A stretch of 64,000 nucleotides of DNA. It comes from Candidatus Cloacimonadota bacterium (GTDB lineage Bacteria > UBA4055). A model generated the notes under the pieces. The model was not told the origin of the DNA and did no database searches. It saw only the letters and a list, made by a program, of their open reading frames with translations. This document shows positions 34,267 to 44,143 of the stretch, piece after piece. How positions within the stretch are numbered: position 1 is the first letter of the stretch; the number at the start of each line of letters is the position of its first letter. Location of the stretch: NCBI GenBank assembly GCA_002742935.1, contig PDON01000060.1, forward strand, positions 1 through 64,000, written 5' to 3'. The position numbers and the translations under genes were made by a program.

Positions 34267-35781
34267 ATGGAAGGTATAAGAGAGAATAGTATTAATTTAC
34301 CAAATATTGTAGAAGATGAATATTTGTATGAACATAGATTGAGTAAAAAGCTTGGAGAAGGAGGGCAAGGTTTAGTTTGTGCTACAGAGAATCCACTCAT
34401 TGTTGTCAAATTTGTTACAGATAGAAATGGGAATTTAATAAGTAAAACAAAAAACAAAGAACTTTTTGATAAATATAACACGAGATTTAATAATATTCGT
34501 TTGTTACCAGTTGATAGAAATATAGCAAAGCCAATAGCCTTGCTAAATGATTATGCAGGTTATATAATGCAATTTATGGAAGATATGATGCCTCTTAGTG
34601 TGTTAGAGATTCTAGACACTAATGAAAAAGCTCCAGCTTGGCTTGTTGGAAAAAATCCTTCGACAGAAAAACTTTCTACAGCACAACAAAGATTATTTGC
34701 TTATTGCAAAAACGGAGGACTACGACATAGGTTAGAAATATTAGGAAAAACTGCAAAGGTTTTATCTCAATTACATACTCAGGGTTTAGTATATTGTGAT
34801 ATTTCTCCAAATAATATTTTTATAACAAATGATATTGACTTTGAAAATCCTAATGTTTGGTTTATTGATGCAGATAATATTTCCTTTTCATCAGAAGATA
34901 TAACAAAAGGGAATACTGTTTTTACTCCTAGATATGTTGCTCCAGAAGTTTATACACAAAAAACTGTTTGTACTCAAGACTCTGATATTTATGCTTTTGC
35001 TTTAACTGCATTTGAAAAAATATCCCTTGTATATCCTTTCTCTGGAGAAATGACAAATTCAGATGATGACTGGGACGATTGGGATGAATCAACAAGCATA
35101 AATAACGCAGAAGATGATTTTATGGATCCTATGGAAAAAGCTTATAGAGGAGAGTTGGATTGGATTTGGCAAAAAGAATCAAACAATAAAAGTTCTGACG
35201 GATTACCTAAAGGATTAGTATTGACACCATCATTATACCAATTATTTAACTTGTGTTTTAGTAAAGGAAGACAACAAATAGAATTTAGACCTCCTATGAT
35301 TCTATGGCATAAAACTTTATTAGAGGCTAAAGATTTAACGATAAAATGCTCAAACTGTAAGATGTCGTGGTATTTCCCACAGCAAAAATCAATTTGTCCT
35401 TACTGCGATAATAAAGTAAAGAAAGTATTACTTATAAAAGAAATAGACAGAAATAAAGAAGAAAATCTTATTTTTGCACACGAAATAGAAGCTAATCAAA
35501 ATATTTTAATATCTAAACAGAGACTGGGATTTCCAAAATTTGATAAAACTGAAAATAGTTTATTGCAGATTAAATATCAAAATTCTGAAAAGGGAACTGA
35601 GATAGATTCATTTTTATTAAATCTAAGATTAGATGAAAAAGAAAAATGCAAAATTTCACAAAATAGGGAAGAACAAAGTATTACTCATCAAATAGAAATT
35701 TTAGCTAACGATTTTCTACTTGAAATTGAATTAAACAATAAAAAGAGAAAATTCAAATTTGAGGTAATAAAGGAGAATTAG
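34267..35781 (+). CDS. Serine/threonine protein kinase with C-terminal zinc ribbon (TerY-P kinase)
   Basis: Encodes 504 residues. The kinase domain has the glycine loop G30-E-G-G-Q-G, K48 in V-V-K-F-V, the catalytic loop Y-C-D178-I-S-P-N-N and D201-A-D in place of DFG. A-P-E-V-Y is the activation-segment end. A zinc ribbon follows with C361-S-N-C364 and C377-P-Y-C380, then about 120 strand-rich residues of unknown fold. This kinase-plus-ribbon layout is that of the TerY-P triad. A long acidic insert (about 258-280) lies in the C-lobe. It is tightly linked to PP2C (2 bp) and helicase (3 bp), so the helicase is probably part of the same pathway. Confidence 0.88.
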   Translation: MEGIRENSINLPNIVEDEYLYEHRLSKKLGEGGQGLVCATENPLIVVKFVTDRNGNLISKTKNKELFDKYNTRFNNIRLLPVDRNIAKPIALLNDYAGYIMQFMEDMMPLSVLEILDTNEKAPAWLVGKNPSTEKLSTAQQRLFAYCKNGGLRHRLEILGKTAKVLSQLHTQGLVYCDISPNNIFITNDIDFENPNVWFIDADNISFSSEDITKGNTVFTPRYVAPEVYTQKTVCTQDSDIYAFALTAFEKISLVYPFSGEMTNSDDDWDDWDESTSINNAEDDFMDPMEKAYRGELDWIWQKESNNKSSDGLPKGLVLTPSLYQLFNLCFSKGRQQIEFRPPMILWHKTLLEAKDLTIKCSNCKMSWYFPQQKSICPYCDNKVKKVLLIKEIDRNKEENLIFAHEIEANQNILISKQRLGFPKFDKTENSLLQIKYQNSEKGTEIDSFLLNLRLDEKEKCKISQNREEQSITHQIEILANDFLLEIELNNKKRKFKFEVIKEN

Positions 35782-35784
35782 ATA

Positions 35785-38700
35785 ATGGAATTAAAAGATA
35801 TCAATATTCAAGATACTCTTATGGTAGAATGTAAGATTTTAAATAATTCAAAACTTTCAAAAGGAATAGGGAAAATTATACCAAATGATAGAACTTATAT
35901 ATTTAAAGGTGTTGAACTTTCTATATCTGATACTGCTAAAAAAAGAGATTTAGACTTTTATTTAAGCCGAGGAATAGCTCATTTAGCAGAAGTAGAAACT
36001 ATGTATAAAAATACCATAATTTTACGCTGTTGTTTTTTTGCAAATGAAATTATTGTTTTAAATGAAGATACTCATATTTATATAAATCCCGATAAAATTA
36101 AAAATAAGAAAGCAAAAAAAGATGATAAAAACTTAAACCAATATTTTGAAGAACTTGCAAAAAAATGTCATCTAATCTACTCATATAAAGATAATAAAGA
36201 AACATATTTTATTTTACAAGCTAACCCAGATATTTTTATTCCTGATGATGAAATAAATGAAGAGCTAAAACAGATTCAAGATGAAAACAATTTAGAAATT
36301 ACAAGTGAAAATGATGATAAAGCTACAAAAAAAAATGCAAAATTAAAATCAAAAATTCGTTCTGAAATGGAAAATGAAAATAAGCAAAAAATTGCCTTTT
36401 CAGTTTATGGAACAAATATTCGTATTGATGTAGAAAAATGGAAAACTGGTATAGGGTTTTCAGCGACTCGATTTGTTACAAGGAAGAATAAAAAGCAAGA
36501 ACCAAACTATATTTTAATAAAAGGGTGTTTAAAGTTTTCAAATGAAAAAACAGCAATTTCTGATTTTACCAAAAAAAAACTAGAAGAAATTAAAAAACAA
36601 TCTGGATCTTATCTTGATGCTTGGGATAAGTATGCAAATGAAAGGGGAGAAAATCTTTTAAAAAATGCACGAAATTTTGGGACTTTTAAAATAGAAAATA
36701 TAGAAATTGTATCTGAGACAAAAGATTCGTATAAATTATTTTTAAAAGAGTTTGATAAGCAAAAGCTTATTAATCATATGACTATTGATATTACTGATGA
36801 AGAGCCTCTTTTCCTTCGTAAAGAAGATTTGTCATGGTCTGAGTATTTAAATGAAAAACTCATAGAGGATAAGGATAAAAATAAAATATTGAAGGATATT
36901 TCAAAAGAAAAACAAGATGAAATAAAAAAGACTAAAAATTGTAAAATACAAACAAGTGATGGTAATTCAATTACGATTGAGTGTAAATATAATTTGTTGA
37001 AATTAAAGATTAAAAATTTATTAATCCACTTTTCTACATTTGGAGAAGAGGTGCAACTTAAAAGACAAAAAATAGCAAGAGAAGCTATTAATCAAGGAAG
37101 ATCAGGAATTCCATATCTTTCAATGTTACTCGAAGAAAAAGGTCAAATATTTCAATATCAAAAAATAGAAAATAAAAGGTTTAAAATTTCTACTAAAACT
37201 TTTGATAAAATTTTTAAGAATCCCCCTACTGATACACAAAGAGATGCTATTAAAATGGCTTTACAAACTCCTGATATAGCTTTAATCCAAGGACCTCCAG
37301 GGACAGGGAAAACCACTGTTATTAACGCTATTGTTGAAGAGTTAAATAATAGATATGATAAAAAAAATAATACAACAGGAGCAATTCTTTTATCTTCATA
37401 TCAACATGCCGCAGTTGAAAATATTATTGAAAGAGTACGCATAAACTCTCTTCCAACTCCAAAATTTGGTAAAAAGATAGATGGTGAAGAATATAGGGGT
37501 CATATTGAAAAGTGGACAAATGAACTTATAAATACAGTAAGAAAACAAAATCCTGAATTGAAATTTTCAGCTTATGATTTAGAGTTAAAATCTGCTTATG
37601 CAAAGTATAAAGTTGTTCCATCTCCAGCAAATAAAATTAGATTTTTAGATAAACTACTTCAAGAAATTTCATTGTCTAATGACTTAAGAAAAAAAATAGA
37701 TAAAGCACGAGAAGAGAGTCTGGAGCTCTCTTATTCTACAGATCAACTTTTATTACAAAAAATAAGAGCTTTACGAACTAATGAAGTTTCTTTTGCAGAT
37801 GACGGAAAAGAACGATGTAAAGATCTATTGTATGATTTGGAAAATGAAGAAAATAAAAAAGTTTTAGAGAAATATGCTTATTCTTCGGAACTTCCAAGTA
37901 ATAATGACCTACAAGCTTTACGAGGTTTAAAACAAGAACTATTGCATCAAGTTTTACCAAAACCTATGTATCTAAAGTTTGAAGTAGATAAAAATATTCA
38001 AGACCTATATGCTTTAGCACAAAAAGAAATTAAAATGAATAAGAGCAAACAGGATAAGACTCTTTTAACTCAATATGAATATTTGGAACATTTAGAATCA
38101 AACCCTATGGGGCTTAATACTGCAATTAATGATTGTTCTTTTGCTATTTCTGCAACAGCACAACAAGCTGAAGGAGGAGATCTTAAGAAATTTAAAAATC
38201 CTTTTTTCATAGATGATAAGACTTTAGAACTTTTTGACACTGTGATTATTGATGAAGCCGCTAGAGCTACCCCTCCGGATTTACTTATTCCTATGGCAAA
38301 AGCTCGTAAAAAAATTCTTTTGGTAGGAGATCATAGACAGTTGCCTCATTTAATAGATGAAGAGCTTGAAGAAAAAGTAATTGAAAGTGAGAAGAGGAGT
38401 AGTAAATCAGATGATTCAAACATAAAAGAGTACTATAATCTGAGTATGTTTGAACATATGTTTAAGCGTTTAAAGGAATTGGAAAAGAGCGATGGAATTA
38501 GACGAACTATAACACTTGATGCTCAATATCGTACGCATCCGTTATTGGGTAAATTTGCAAGTGATAACTTCTATGCAAAAAACAACGAAGCATTCAAGTC
38601 TCCAAGGCCTGCCGAAGATTTTTTTCACAATTTAGATCAGATTGAAAACAAAGCTTGTATATGGCTTGATGTATCTAAAAATTACGGCTTGGAAAGTCGT

Positions 38701-39138
38701 AGTGGTACCAGTTGGATTCGTAATGCAGAAATAATTAAAATAGTAGATTATCTTGAAAAATGGAAAAAATCTGAACAAGGCAAGAATTTAAGCTATGGTA
38801 TTATTACCTTTTATAAAGCTCAAAGTGATAAAATAAAAAAAGAGATTAAAAATCGGAAAATTGCAGAAAAAAATATAAAAGTTGGTACTGTTGACGCTTT
38901 CCAGGGTATGGAGTTTGATATAGTTTTTCTGTCGGCTGTTCGTTGTAACAAAAAGAAGCATTATGGATTTTTAACAATGGAAAACCGATTAAATGTTGCT
39001 GTTACAAGGCAGAAAAAAGCATTGGTTTTTGTAGGGGATTCAGAATTCTTAACAAGTGAAGATGCTCGTTTAGAAAGTAATATTCCTGCTATTGGAAATT
39101 TTTATGACTTGTGTAAAGAAAACGGGGTTATTTTATAG
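35785..39138 (+). CDS. UPF1-like superfamily 1 helicase with large N-terminal extension (CnuH-like)
   Basis: Encodes 1117 residues. The first about 470 residues are a divergent, Lys-rich region that may include an OB-like RNA-binding part, though I cannot prove it. The helicase core follows: T-D-T-Q-R-D-A-I (Q motif), Walker A Q-G-P-P-G-T-G-K-T (G503-T510), Walker B V-I-I-D-E-A-A-R-A-T, L-V-G-D-H-R-Q-L-P, D-A-Q-Y-R-T-H-P, G-T-V-D-A-F-Q-G-M-E-F and N-V-A-V-T-R-Q-K. A coiled insert lies between motifs Ia and II (about 570-780). SF1B UPF1-like enzymes act on RNA or DNA. In CoCoNuT defence systems such a helicase accompanies the McrB/McrC pair. Confidence 0.9.
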   Translation: MELKDINIQDTLMVECKILNNSKLSKGIGKIIPNDRTYIFKGVELSISDTAKKRDLDFYLSRGIAHLAEVETMYKNTIILRCCFFANEIIVLNEDTHIYINPDKIKNKKAKKDDKNLNQYFEELAKKCHLIYSYKDNKETYFILQANPDIFIPDDEINEELKQIQDENNLEITSENDDKATKKNAKLKSKIRSEMENENKQKIAFSVYGTNIRIDVEKWKTGIGFSATRFVTRKNKKQEPNYILIKGCLKFSNEKTAISDFTKKKLEEIKKQSGSYLDAWDKYANERGENLLKNARNFGTFKIENIEIVSETKDSYKLFLKEFDKQKLINHMTIDITDEEPLFLRKEDLSWSEYLNEKLIEDKDKNKILKDISKEKQDEIKKTKNCKIQTSDGNSITIECKYNLLKLKIKNLLIHFSTFGEEVQLKRQKIAREAINQGRSGIPYLSMLLEEKGQIFQYQKIENKRFKISTKTFDKIFKNPPTDTQRDAIKMALQTPDIALIQGPPGTGKTTVINAIVEELNNRYDKKNNTTGAILLSSYQHAAVENIIERVRINSLPTPKFGKKIDGEEYRGHIEKWTNELINTVRKQNPELKFSAYDLELKSAYAKYKVVPSPANKIRFLDKLLQEISLSNDLRKKIDKAREESLELSYSTDQLLLQKIRALRTNEVSFADDGKERCKDLLYDLENEENKKVLEKYAYSSELPSNNDLQALRGLKQELLHQVLPKPMYLKFEVDKNIQDLYALAQKEIKMNKSKQDKTLLTQYEYLEHLESNPMGLNTAINDCSFAISATAQQAEGGDLKKFKNPFFIDDKTLELFDTVIIDEAARATPPDLLIPMAKARKKILLVGDHRQLPHLIDEELEEKVIESEKRSSKSDDSNIKEYYNLSMFEHMFKRLKELEKSDGIRRTITLDAQYRTHPLLGKFASDNFYAKNNEAFKSPRPAEDFFHNLDQIENKACIWLDVSKNYGLESRSGTSWIRNAEIIKIVDYLEKWKKSEQGKNLSYGIITFYKAQSDKIKKEIKNRKIAEKNIKVGTVDAFQGMEFDIVFLSAVRCNKKKHYGFLTMENRLNVAVTRQKKALVFVGDSEFLTSEDARLESNIPAIGNFYDLCKENGVIL

Positions 39139-39149
39139 GAGAAATTATA

Positions 39150-41291
39150 ATGGATAACAAAATTAAAGAAGCAGAAGATTTTATCATTTATGATTATAAA
39201 ATTCCATTTTCAACACGATTGCAAAAACAGTTTTTTTGGCCTGTATATCGATACAAGGTTTCTATCAGTGGATTTAGCTTTGGAGTCTTAAATTTATTTG
39301 AATATTTCATGTTAAAATTTATTGCATCTGCAGGCAAGGATAAGTTAAAGTTGAAAAGTTTGACAGGAATGCAGGAAGATTTAATTGACTTTTTGCAACA
39401 AAAACTTACAAATAAAGGATATTTAGATGATAATTTTTATATAAATAAAAAAGGTTTGAGTATTCTATCTGAAATCGATGAAAAAGAAAATGAAGAAAAT
39501 TTAGATCGAGAACCTTATTTTTTCTATATTTATATTGATTCTTTTACAAAAAATATTTTACCAGTTATAATACCTATTGAAGAAGAGAAGGTTATTCAAT
39601 CAACTATTACGCAAGAAGGTAAGAGTTTAATTGTTTTTGAAAAACAGAGTTCTGTAGGAAAGCAAAACGAGAATGATACTAAAAAGATTTGGGCCTTTGA
39701 TTTTCCACAAAATTATAACTCCGATATAAATAAAGAAGAGGTTGAGCAACTTGTTATAAAGTCAATGAAAGATGGAAAGATTCCATATCAAGAGAACTTT
39801 AAAGTAGAAACAATAGAAGAAAGTGCTGAAAAAGTATATCTTGCAGTTCACTTTATTTTACAAGAAGGAAATACTAAGAAATGGTTGATAACAGAAGGTT
39901 TTTCTAGTGATTTTAGTACGATTTTTAACCCTGAATATTTAAATGATGCCGGTAAAGAAGAAGTTACAAAGTCTAGAGACTATATGATTCATAAGTCACT
40001 GAATATTCCTGATAAAATACAGGAAACAATGCCAAATGATATTGTAGAGAAATTAACTCCTTACTATCAATACCCACAAATTTTTGAAAAATTAAAACAA
40101 ATTGAAATATCCAAAGCTGGACTTGATAAAATTGGTAAAATCGATACAAGTGATAAACAGGAAGAATCTAAAAATAAAAAGAAAGATTTAATTAGTAATT
40201 TGTATCAGGTTATGGAATGGTCTTTTTTTCATTCTGCAAAAAATATTCAAGGGAAAAATAGTATCTTAAAAGAACTTAAAAATAAATCACCACTTGAAAT
40301 TAAAGATAAATCTTTAAAAATAATGAAAAAGCACAAACTTGATATTATAGAAAAATATAAAAACAATCTTAAAGTTAAATATGGGAGTATAGAGTATAGT
40401 TTAAAGGAGGATAGTGATAAACAACTAATACCTTTATTAGTATTTCATATTATAGCTGAATCTGAAAGATTTATAATACTGATGAATAAAAATCCTCAAC
40501 TAATAAATGACTTTATTCTTTTTACATATTTAAGAAATCCAGCCGAGCACAATGAGAATATAAATATAAAACAAGAACAAATTGATTTGTATTATGATAC
40601 TTGTTACAGTGTTTTAGAGTTTCTATTTCCTACCTTAAAAAGCAGTAAGGATATTATAAGTAAAAATTTTTATTTCTTTACAGAAACCGAAAGCCAAATT
40701 CATAAAAAGAGGTTCATGGCTCAAAAAGTTGTTGAAGAAAAATTAGGTTTCGGTTTGCAAAATAAATTAGCTCCTGATATATATCAGGATATGGTAAATA
40801 TAGAAAAATTTTTTATTAATTCAGATCAGAATAATATCAATCCAAATATAATAAAAAATCTATATAATATCTTTGATAAGATATTTATGCATATAAATCA
40901 AAATATATCAACTCCACAAAAAATTATAAAGGTTAATGAATGTCTTGAAAAAGCAAATAGTGTTGGATTTGATGTGGATAGAAATGAACTTAAATCATTT
41001 GAAAGGATAAATAAAGAGCGGTTACAAAAGGCTGTTGAAAATAAGCCTGTAAGTTTACAATCTTCATTCTTGGTGTTTTTATTCAAGATAGACAAAAAGA
41101 TTCTTAGAAAAATCTCAAAAGAAATGTCAAATTTATTATTTATCATAAATAATATTTCAAACCTACGAGGGCATGGAGATATTTTAATAATAAAGCAAAA
41201 AAAAGGAGCATTACTTCAAAACACAATTAGGGATGCTCATATTTTATTATATGATTTTACTAAGAAAGCATACAATTTAAATATAATATAA
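39150..41291 (+). CDS. Large protein with HEPN-type RNase motif
   Basis: Encodes 713 residues, mostly helical after an N-terminal mixed region (about 1-270). Y-L-R462-N-P-A-E-H467-N, followed by a helix rich in aromatics, fits the HEPN ribonuclease signature R-x4-6-H with a polar residue after Arg. A C-terminal N-L-R673-G-H-G-D may be the remnant of a second HEPN site but is too short for the consensus. HEPN proteins cut RNA in toxin, Abi and CRISPR systems. It lies between the helicase (11 bp) and promoter motif P3, so it belongs to the triad unit. The N-terminal region is unrecognised. Confidence 0.6.
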   Translation: MDNKIKEAEDFIIYDYKIPFSTRLQKQFFWPVYRYKVSISGFSFGVLNLFEYFMLKFIASAGKDKLKLKSLTGMQEDLIDFLQQKLTNKGYLDDNFYINKKGLSILSEIDEKENEENLDREPYFFYIYIDSFTKNILPVIIPIEEEKVIQSTITQEGKSLIVFEKQSSVGKQNENDTKKIWAFDFPQNYNSDINKEEVEQLVIKSMKDGKIPYQENFKVETIEESAEKVYLAVHFILQEGNTKKWLITEGFSSDFSTIFNPEYLNDAGKEEVTKSRDYMIHKSLNIPDKIQETMPNDIVEKLTPYYQYPQIFEKLKQIEISKAGLDKIGKIDTSDKQEESKNKKKDLISNLYQVMEWSFFHSAKNIQGKNSILKELKNKSPLEIKDKSLKIMKKHKLDIIEKYKNNLKVKYGSIEYSLKEDSDKQLIPLLVFHIIAESERFIILMNKNPQLINDFILFTYLRNPAEHNENINIKQEQIDLYYDTCYSVLEFLFPTLKSSKDIISKNFYFFTETESQIHKKRFMAQKVVEEKLGFGLQNKLAPDIYQDMVNIEKFFINSDQNNINPNIIKNLYNIFDKIFMHINQNISTPQKIIKVNECLEKANSVGFDVDRNELKSFERINKERLQKAVENKPVSLQSSFLVFLFKIDKKILRKISKEMSNLLFIINNISNLRGHGDILIIKQKKGALLQNTIRDAHILLYDFTKKAYNLNII

Positions 41292-41323
41292 AAGTGTCAA
41301 CAATTATGAATCTTATCCTATAT
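41288..41323 (+). promoter_or_regulatory. Island promoter motif P3 (before McrB-like unit)
   Basis: ATAAAAGTGTCAAC (41288-41301), an 11-nt spacer and TTATCCTATAT (41313-41323), 32 bp before the McrB-like start. Relative to P1 it has one A fewer in the leading run and the same spacing of GTGTCAAC to TATAT (17 nt). Confidence 0.7.
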
Positions 41324-41355
41324 GTAATTGTAATCTAACAAAGAAGGAGAATAGT

Positions 41356-44079
41356 ATGAGTTTTAATCTTTTTACTAATATTGCTAAAAAACGGGAAGCA
41401 GTAGCTGAACTTGAAAAACAAAGTCAGGAAACAATGAAGGAACTGCAAAATTTCTTTAATGAGAATTTACAAAATTATAAAAATAAAGTTCAGGCAGAAA
41501 TTGAACAAATGCACAGACTGGATACTCAAAAGATATCCGATTTCAATGAAATGATAGAACATTATAATAATAATATTCAAGAACTAATTTCTGAGAGAAT
41601 GAAGAACTTTGATAAAGTTCTTTTAAACTACAACAAACAAATAGAGCAGTTAAGTCAAGAAATAGAGATATTGCAGAGTGATAAAGTAAATATCATTAAG
41701 CAAAGTCAAGAAGAAATTCACAAATTACGCAATGATACATTAGCTCAAACAGAAGCTCGTCTAAAAGAGGAATATGAGAATCTTCATAAGCAACAAGATG
41801 AATTAGCTAGATTACAGAGTGAATATAAAGTAATGAAACAAAACTTTGATCTAGAGCAACAAAAGTTGCAGGCAGACCAAAAAAGATTGGAAGATTATTC
41901 TGAGAAGCTAAATCAAGAACGATTAGATATTGATAAAACAGTATTGGAAAAAATTAAAACAGAGAAACAGAATTTACTTGACTATGAAAAAAGAGTTCGA
42001 GATAAAGAGGCTGATATCCAAAATCAAGTTCTTAAAGAAACAAAGCTCGAAAGAGAAAGACTTTCAGATTATGAAAAGACACTTAATGAAAAAGAGAGTA
42101 TTATAAATGAGCAAGTTTTAGCTGCAACTGATACGGAAAGAAGAAGACTTTCAGAATATTTAAAAGAATTAGTCAATAAAGAAAATGCTATAAACCAAAC
42201 AGTACTGACTGAAACAGATCTTGAACGAAAACGACTTGAGCAATATTCTAAGGAATTAATTGAAAAGGAAGCTAATATCAAAAATACCATAGATAAAGAA
42301 ACTGAGTTTGAAAAGCAAAGACTATCAGATCTTGAAGAGAAGTTAAACAGTCGCGAAGAGTATCTAAATGATAGAGAAACCAATCTTGAAGAGATTATTG
42401 AAGAAAAGACTCAAGAAAGGGTGGAAAATAGAAAAAATGAAATGGAAGCAACTCTTAATAGGGCTAAAGAGGATATAAAATATTTTTCAGAAAAGACTCA
42501 AGGTTATGAAAAATTGGAGCAGCTATATCAAGAAATGTATAATACTGTTGGAAAAGATCCTGCTTCTATTATGAAACAATTGGCAGAAAAAAACGAAACC
42601 ATTCGTCAATTGAGAGAGGAATTAATTAATCGCCCAACAAAAGAGATGGAAGAGGAATATAGAAGATTAACCGATAAGAAAGAGAAAATAAATGAGATAC
42701 ATAAAAGAGTGAAGGAAAAAGAAGGAGAGTATAACTTTACTTTTTCAGAAAATGCCGATTTGAAAACTCAGATTGAACCGTTAAAAAGTCAAATTGATAG
42801 CCTTGAAAAAGAACTTGCAAGATACAGAGATATACACCAAACTGAGGCAAATCGTGATGAAAGAATAAAAGAGATAGAAAAACCTTTAGTTAATTTTTCT
42901 AATAAAATAATAGATAATGAAGAAGATGTTTGTGAAATGGATTGGTTAAATGATATAGATAGCGGTATAAGAAAATTTGGATTGATTTTCCCAAAGCGTA
43001 TTTTATATGCATTTCATACAGCACTTAAATGTGGAGAAATCTCTCCTCTTACGGTCTTAGCTGGTGTAAGTGGCACAGGGAAATCAGAATTACCTAGATT
43101 GTATTCACATTTTGGAGGTTTAAATTTTTTAAGTTTACCTGTTCAGCCTAACTGGGATAGTCAAGAATCAATGCTTGGATATTTTAATTCCATTGACAAT
43201 CGTTTTGATGCACAAGATATTTTACGCTTATTAGTTCAGACCCAAAAAGATGACAATCTAAAAGAAGCTATAACGCTTATCTTGCTTGATGAGATGAATT
43301 TAGCAAATGTAGAATTATACTTTTCTGATTTTTTAAGTAAATTAGAAACTCGTCGTGGAATTTCTGATGATAAACTTCCTTCAATAGCAGTAAAGCTTGG
43401 TTCTGGATTAGATGATTATCAAATTCCACTTGGAAGAAATGTTCTATGGACAGGAACAATGAATCAAGACGAAACAACAAAAACTCTTTCTGATAAGGTG
43501 TTAGATCGTGGAATTGTTATAAATTTTCCAAGCCCTAATAACTTGAGAAGTAGGAAGATAACTAATACCTTACCTAAAGATAGATCCTTATTACGCCGTA
43601 GTGTATGGAACAGGTGGATAAAGAAGTCTACACCAGAAAATATTAGTAAAAGTATGGATTCGTATAGAAATATTATTGAAGGTATAAACTCTGACATAGG
43701 AAAAGCTGGACGAGCTATAGGTCACCGAGTATGGCAATCTATCGAAAGCTACATTAATAACTATCCTACAGTAATTTCCAATTTAGAAAATGAAGAAGAT
43801 TTGAAAAAAGCAATGGATAATGCTTTTGCAGATCAATTAGTTCAAAAAATAATGCCTAAATTACGCGGTTTAGAAGTTGAAGGTATACAGGGTGATTGCC
43901 TAAAATCTGTTCAATCAAAAATTTCAAATTATGGTTTAGACGAAGACTTTAAAAATGCAATGGAATTAGGCTATGGACAATTTATGTGGAATACATCTAA
44001 CTATGCTTTAGACTCCAATAATCAAGATTCAGAAGTAAATAAAACTGAAACCTCTGAACAATTAACAAATGAAGAATAG
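41356..44079 (+). CDS. Coiled-coil McrB-type AAA+ GTPase/ATPase (CnuB-like)
   Basis: Encodes 907 residues. Residues about 10-510 are an extended coiled coil, dense in Glu, Lys, Gln and Leu, with internal repeats of L-x-E-K-E-x-x-I-x-x-x-V-L-x-E-T-x-x-E-R-x-R-L. The AAA+ domain follows with Walker A G570-V-S-G-T-G-K-S577 and Walker B L-I-L-L-D-E-M-N-L-A-N-V-E. The W-T-G-T-M-N-Q-D sensor is the McrB-specific signature. C-terminal helices end in an acidic tail. Coiled coils joined to an McrB motor define the CoCoNuT branch of type IV restriction, thought to act on RNA or translation components. A strong AAGGAGA site precedes the start. Confidence 0.85.
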   Translation: MSFNLFTNIAKKREAVAELEKQSQETMKELQNFFNENLQNYKNKVQAEIEQMHRLDTQKISDFNEMIEHYNNNIQELISERMKNFDKVLLNYNKQIEQLSQEIEILQSDKVNIIKQSQEEIHKLRNDTLAQTEARLKEEYENLHKQQDELARLQSEYKVMKQNFDLEQQKLQADQKRLEDYSEKLNQERLDIDKTVLEKIKTEKQNLLDYEKRVRDKEADIQNQVLKETKLERERLSDYEKTLNEKESIINEQVLAATDTERRRLSEYLKELVNKENAINQTVLTETDLERKRLEQYSKELIEKEANIKNTIDKETEFEKQRLSDLEEKLNSREEYLNDRETNLEEIIEEKTQERVENRKNEMEATLNRAKEDIKYFSEKTQGYEKLEQLYQEMYNTVGKDPASIMKQLAEKNETIRQLREELINRPTKEMEEEYRRLTDKKEKINEIHKRVKEKEGEYNFTFSENADLKTQIEPLKSQIDSLEKELARYRDIHQTEANRDERIKEIEKPLVNFSNKIIDNEEDVCEMDWLNDIDSGIRKFGLIFPKRILYAFHTALKCGEISPLTVLAGVSGTGKSELPRLYSHFGGLNFLSLPVQPNWDSQESMLGYFNSIDNRFDAQDILRLLVQTQKDDNLKEAITLILLDEMNLANVELYFSDFLSKLETRRGISDDKLPSIAVKLGSGLDDYQIPLGRNVLWTGTMNQDETTKTLSDKVLDRGIVINFPSPNNLRSRKITNTLPKDRSLLRRSVWNRWIKKSTPENISKSMDSYRNIIEGINSDIGKAGRAIGHRVWQSIESYINNYPTVISNLENEEDLKKAMDNAFADQLVQKIMPKLRGLEVEGIQGDCLKSVQSKISNYGLDEDFKNAMELGYGQFMWNTSNYALDSNNQDSEVNKTETSEQLTNEE

Positions 44080-44090
44080 ATAAAGATAAA

Positions 44091-44125
44091 CCTGCAAGTT
44101 TATTTTATGCTTGCAGGTATATTTT
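44091..44125 (+). terminator. Terminator-like hairpin between McrB-like and McrC-like genes
   Basis: CCTGCAAG (44091-44098) and CTTGCAGG (44110-44117) form a perfect 8-bp stem with an 11-nt loop, followed by TATATTTTT. It lies inside an operon-like gap, so it may reduce expression of the downstream genes. Confidence 0.65.
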
Positions 44126-44143
44126 TAATATTAGAGCAATAAT

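Noticed and set aside
41166-41180. Second active HEPN site in the 713-residue protein
   Set aside because: N-L-R-G-H-G has only one residue between Arg and His, too short for the R-x4-6-H consensus; noted only as a possible remnant.
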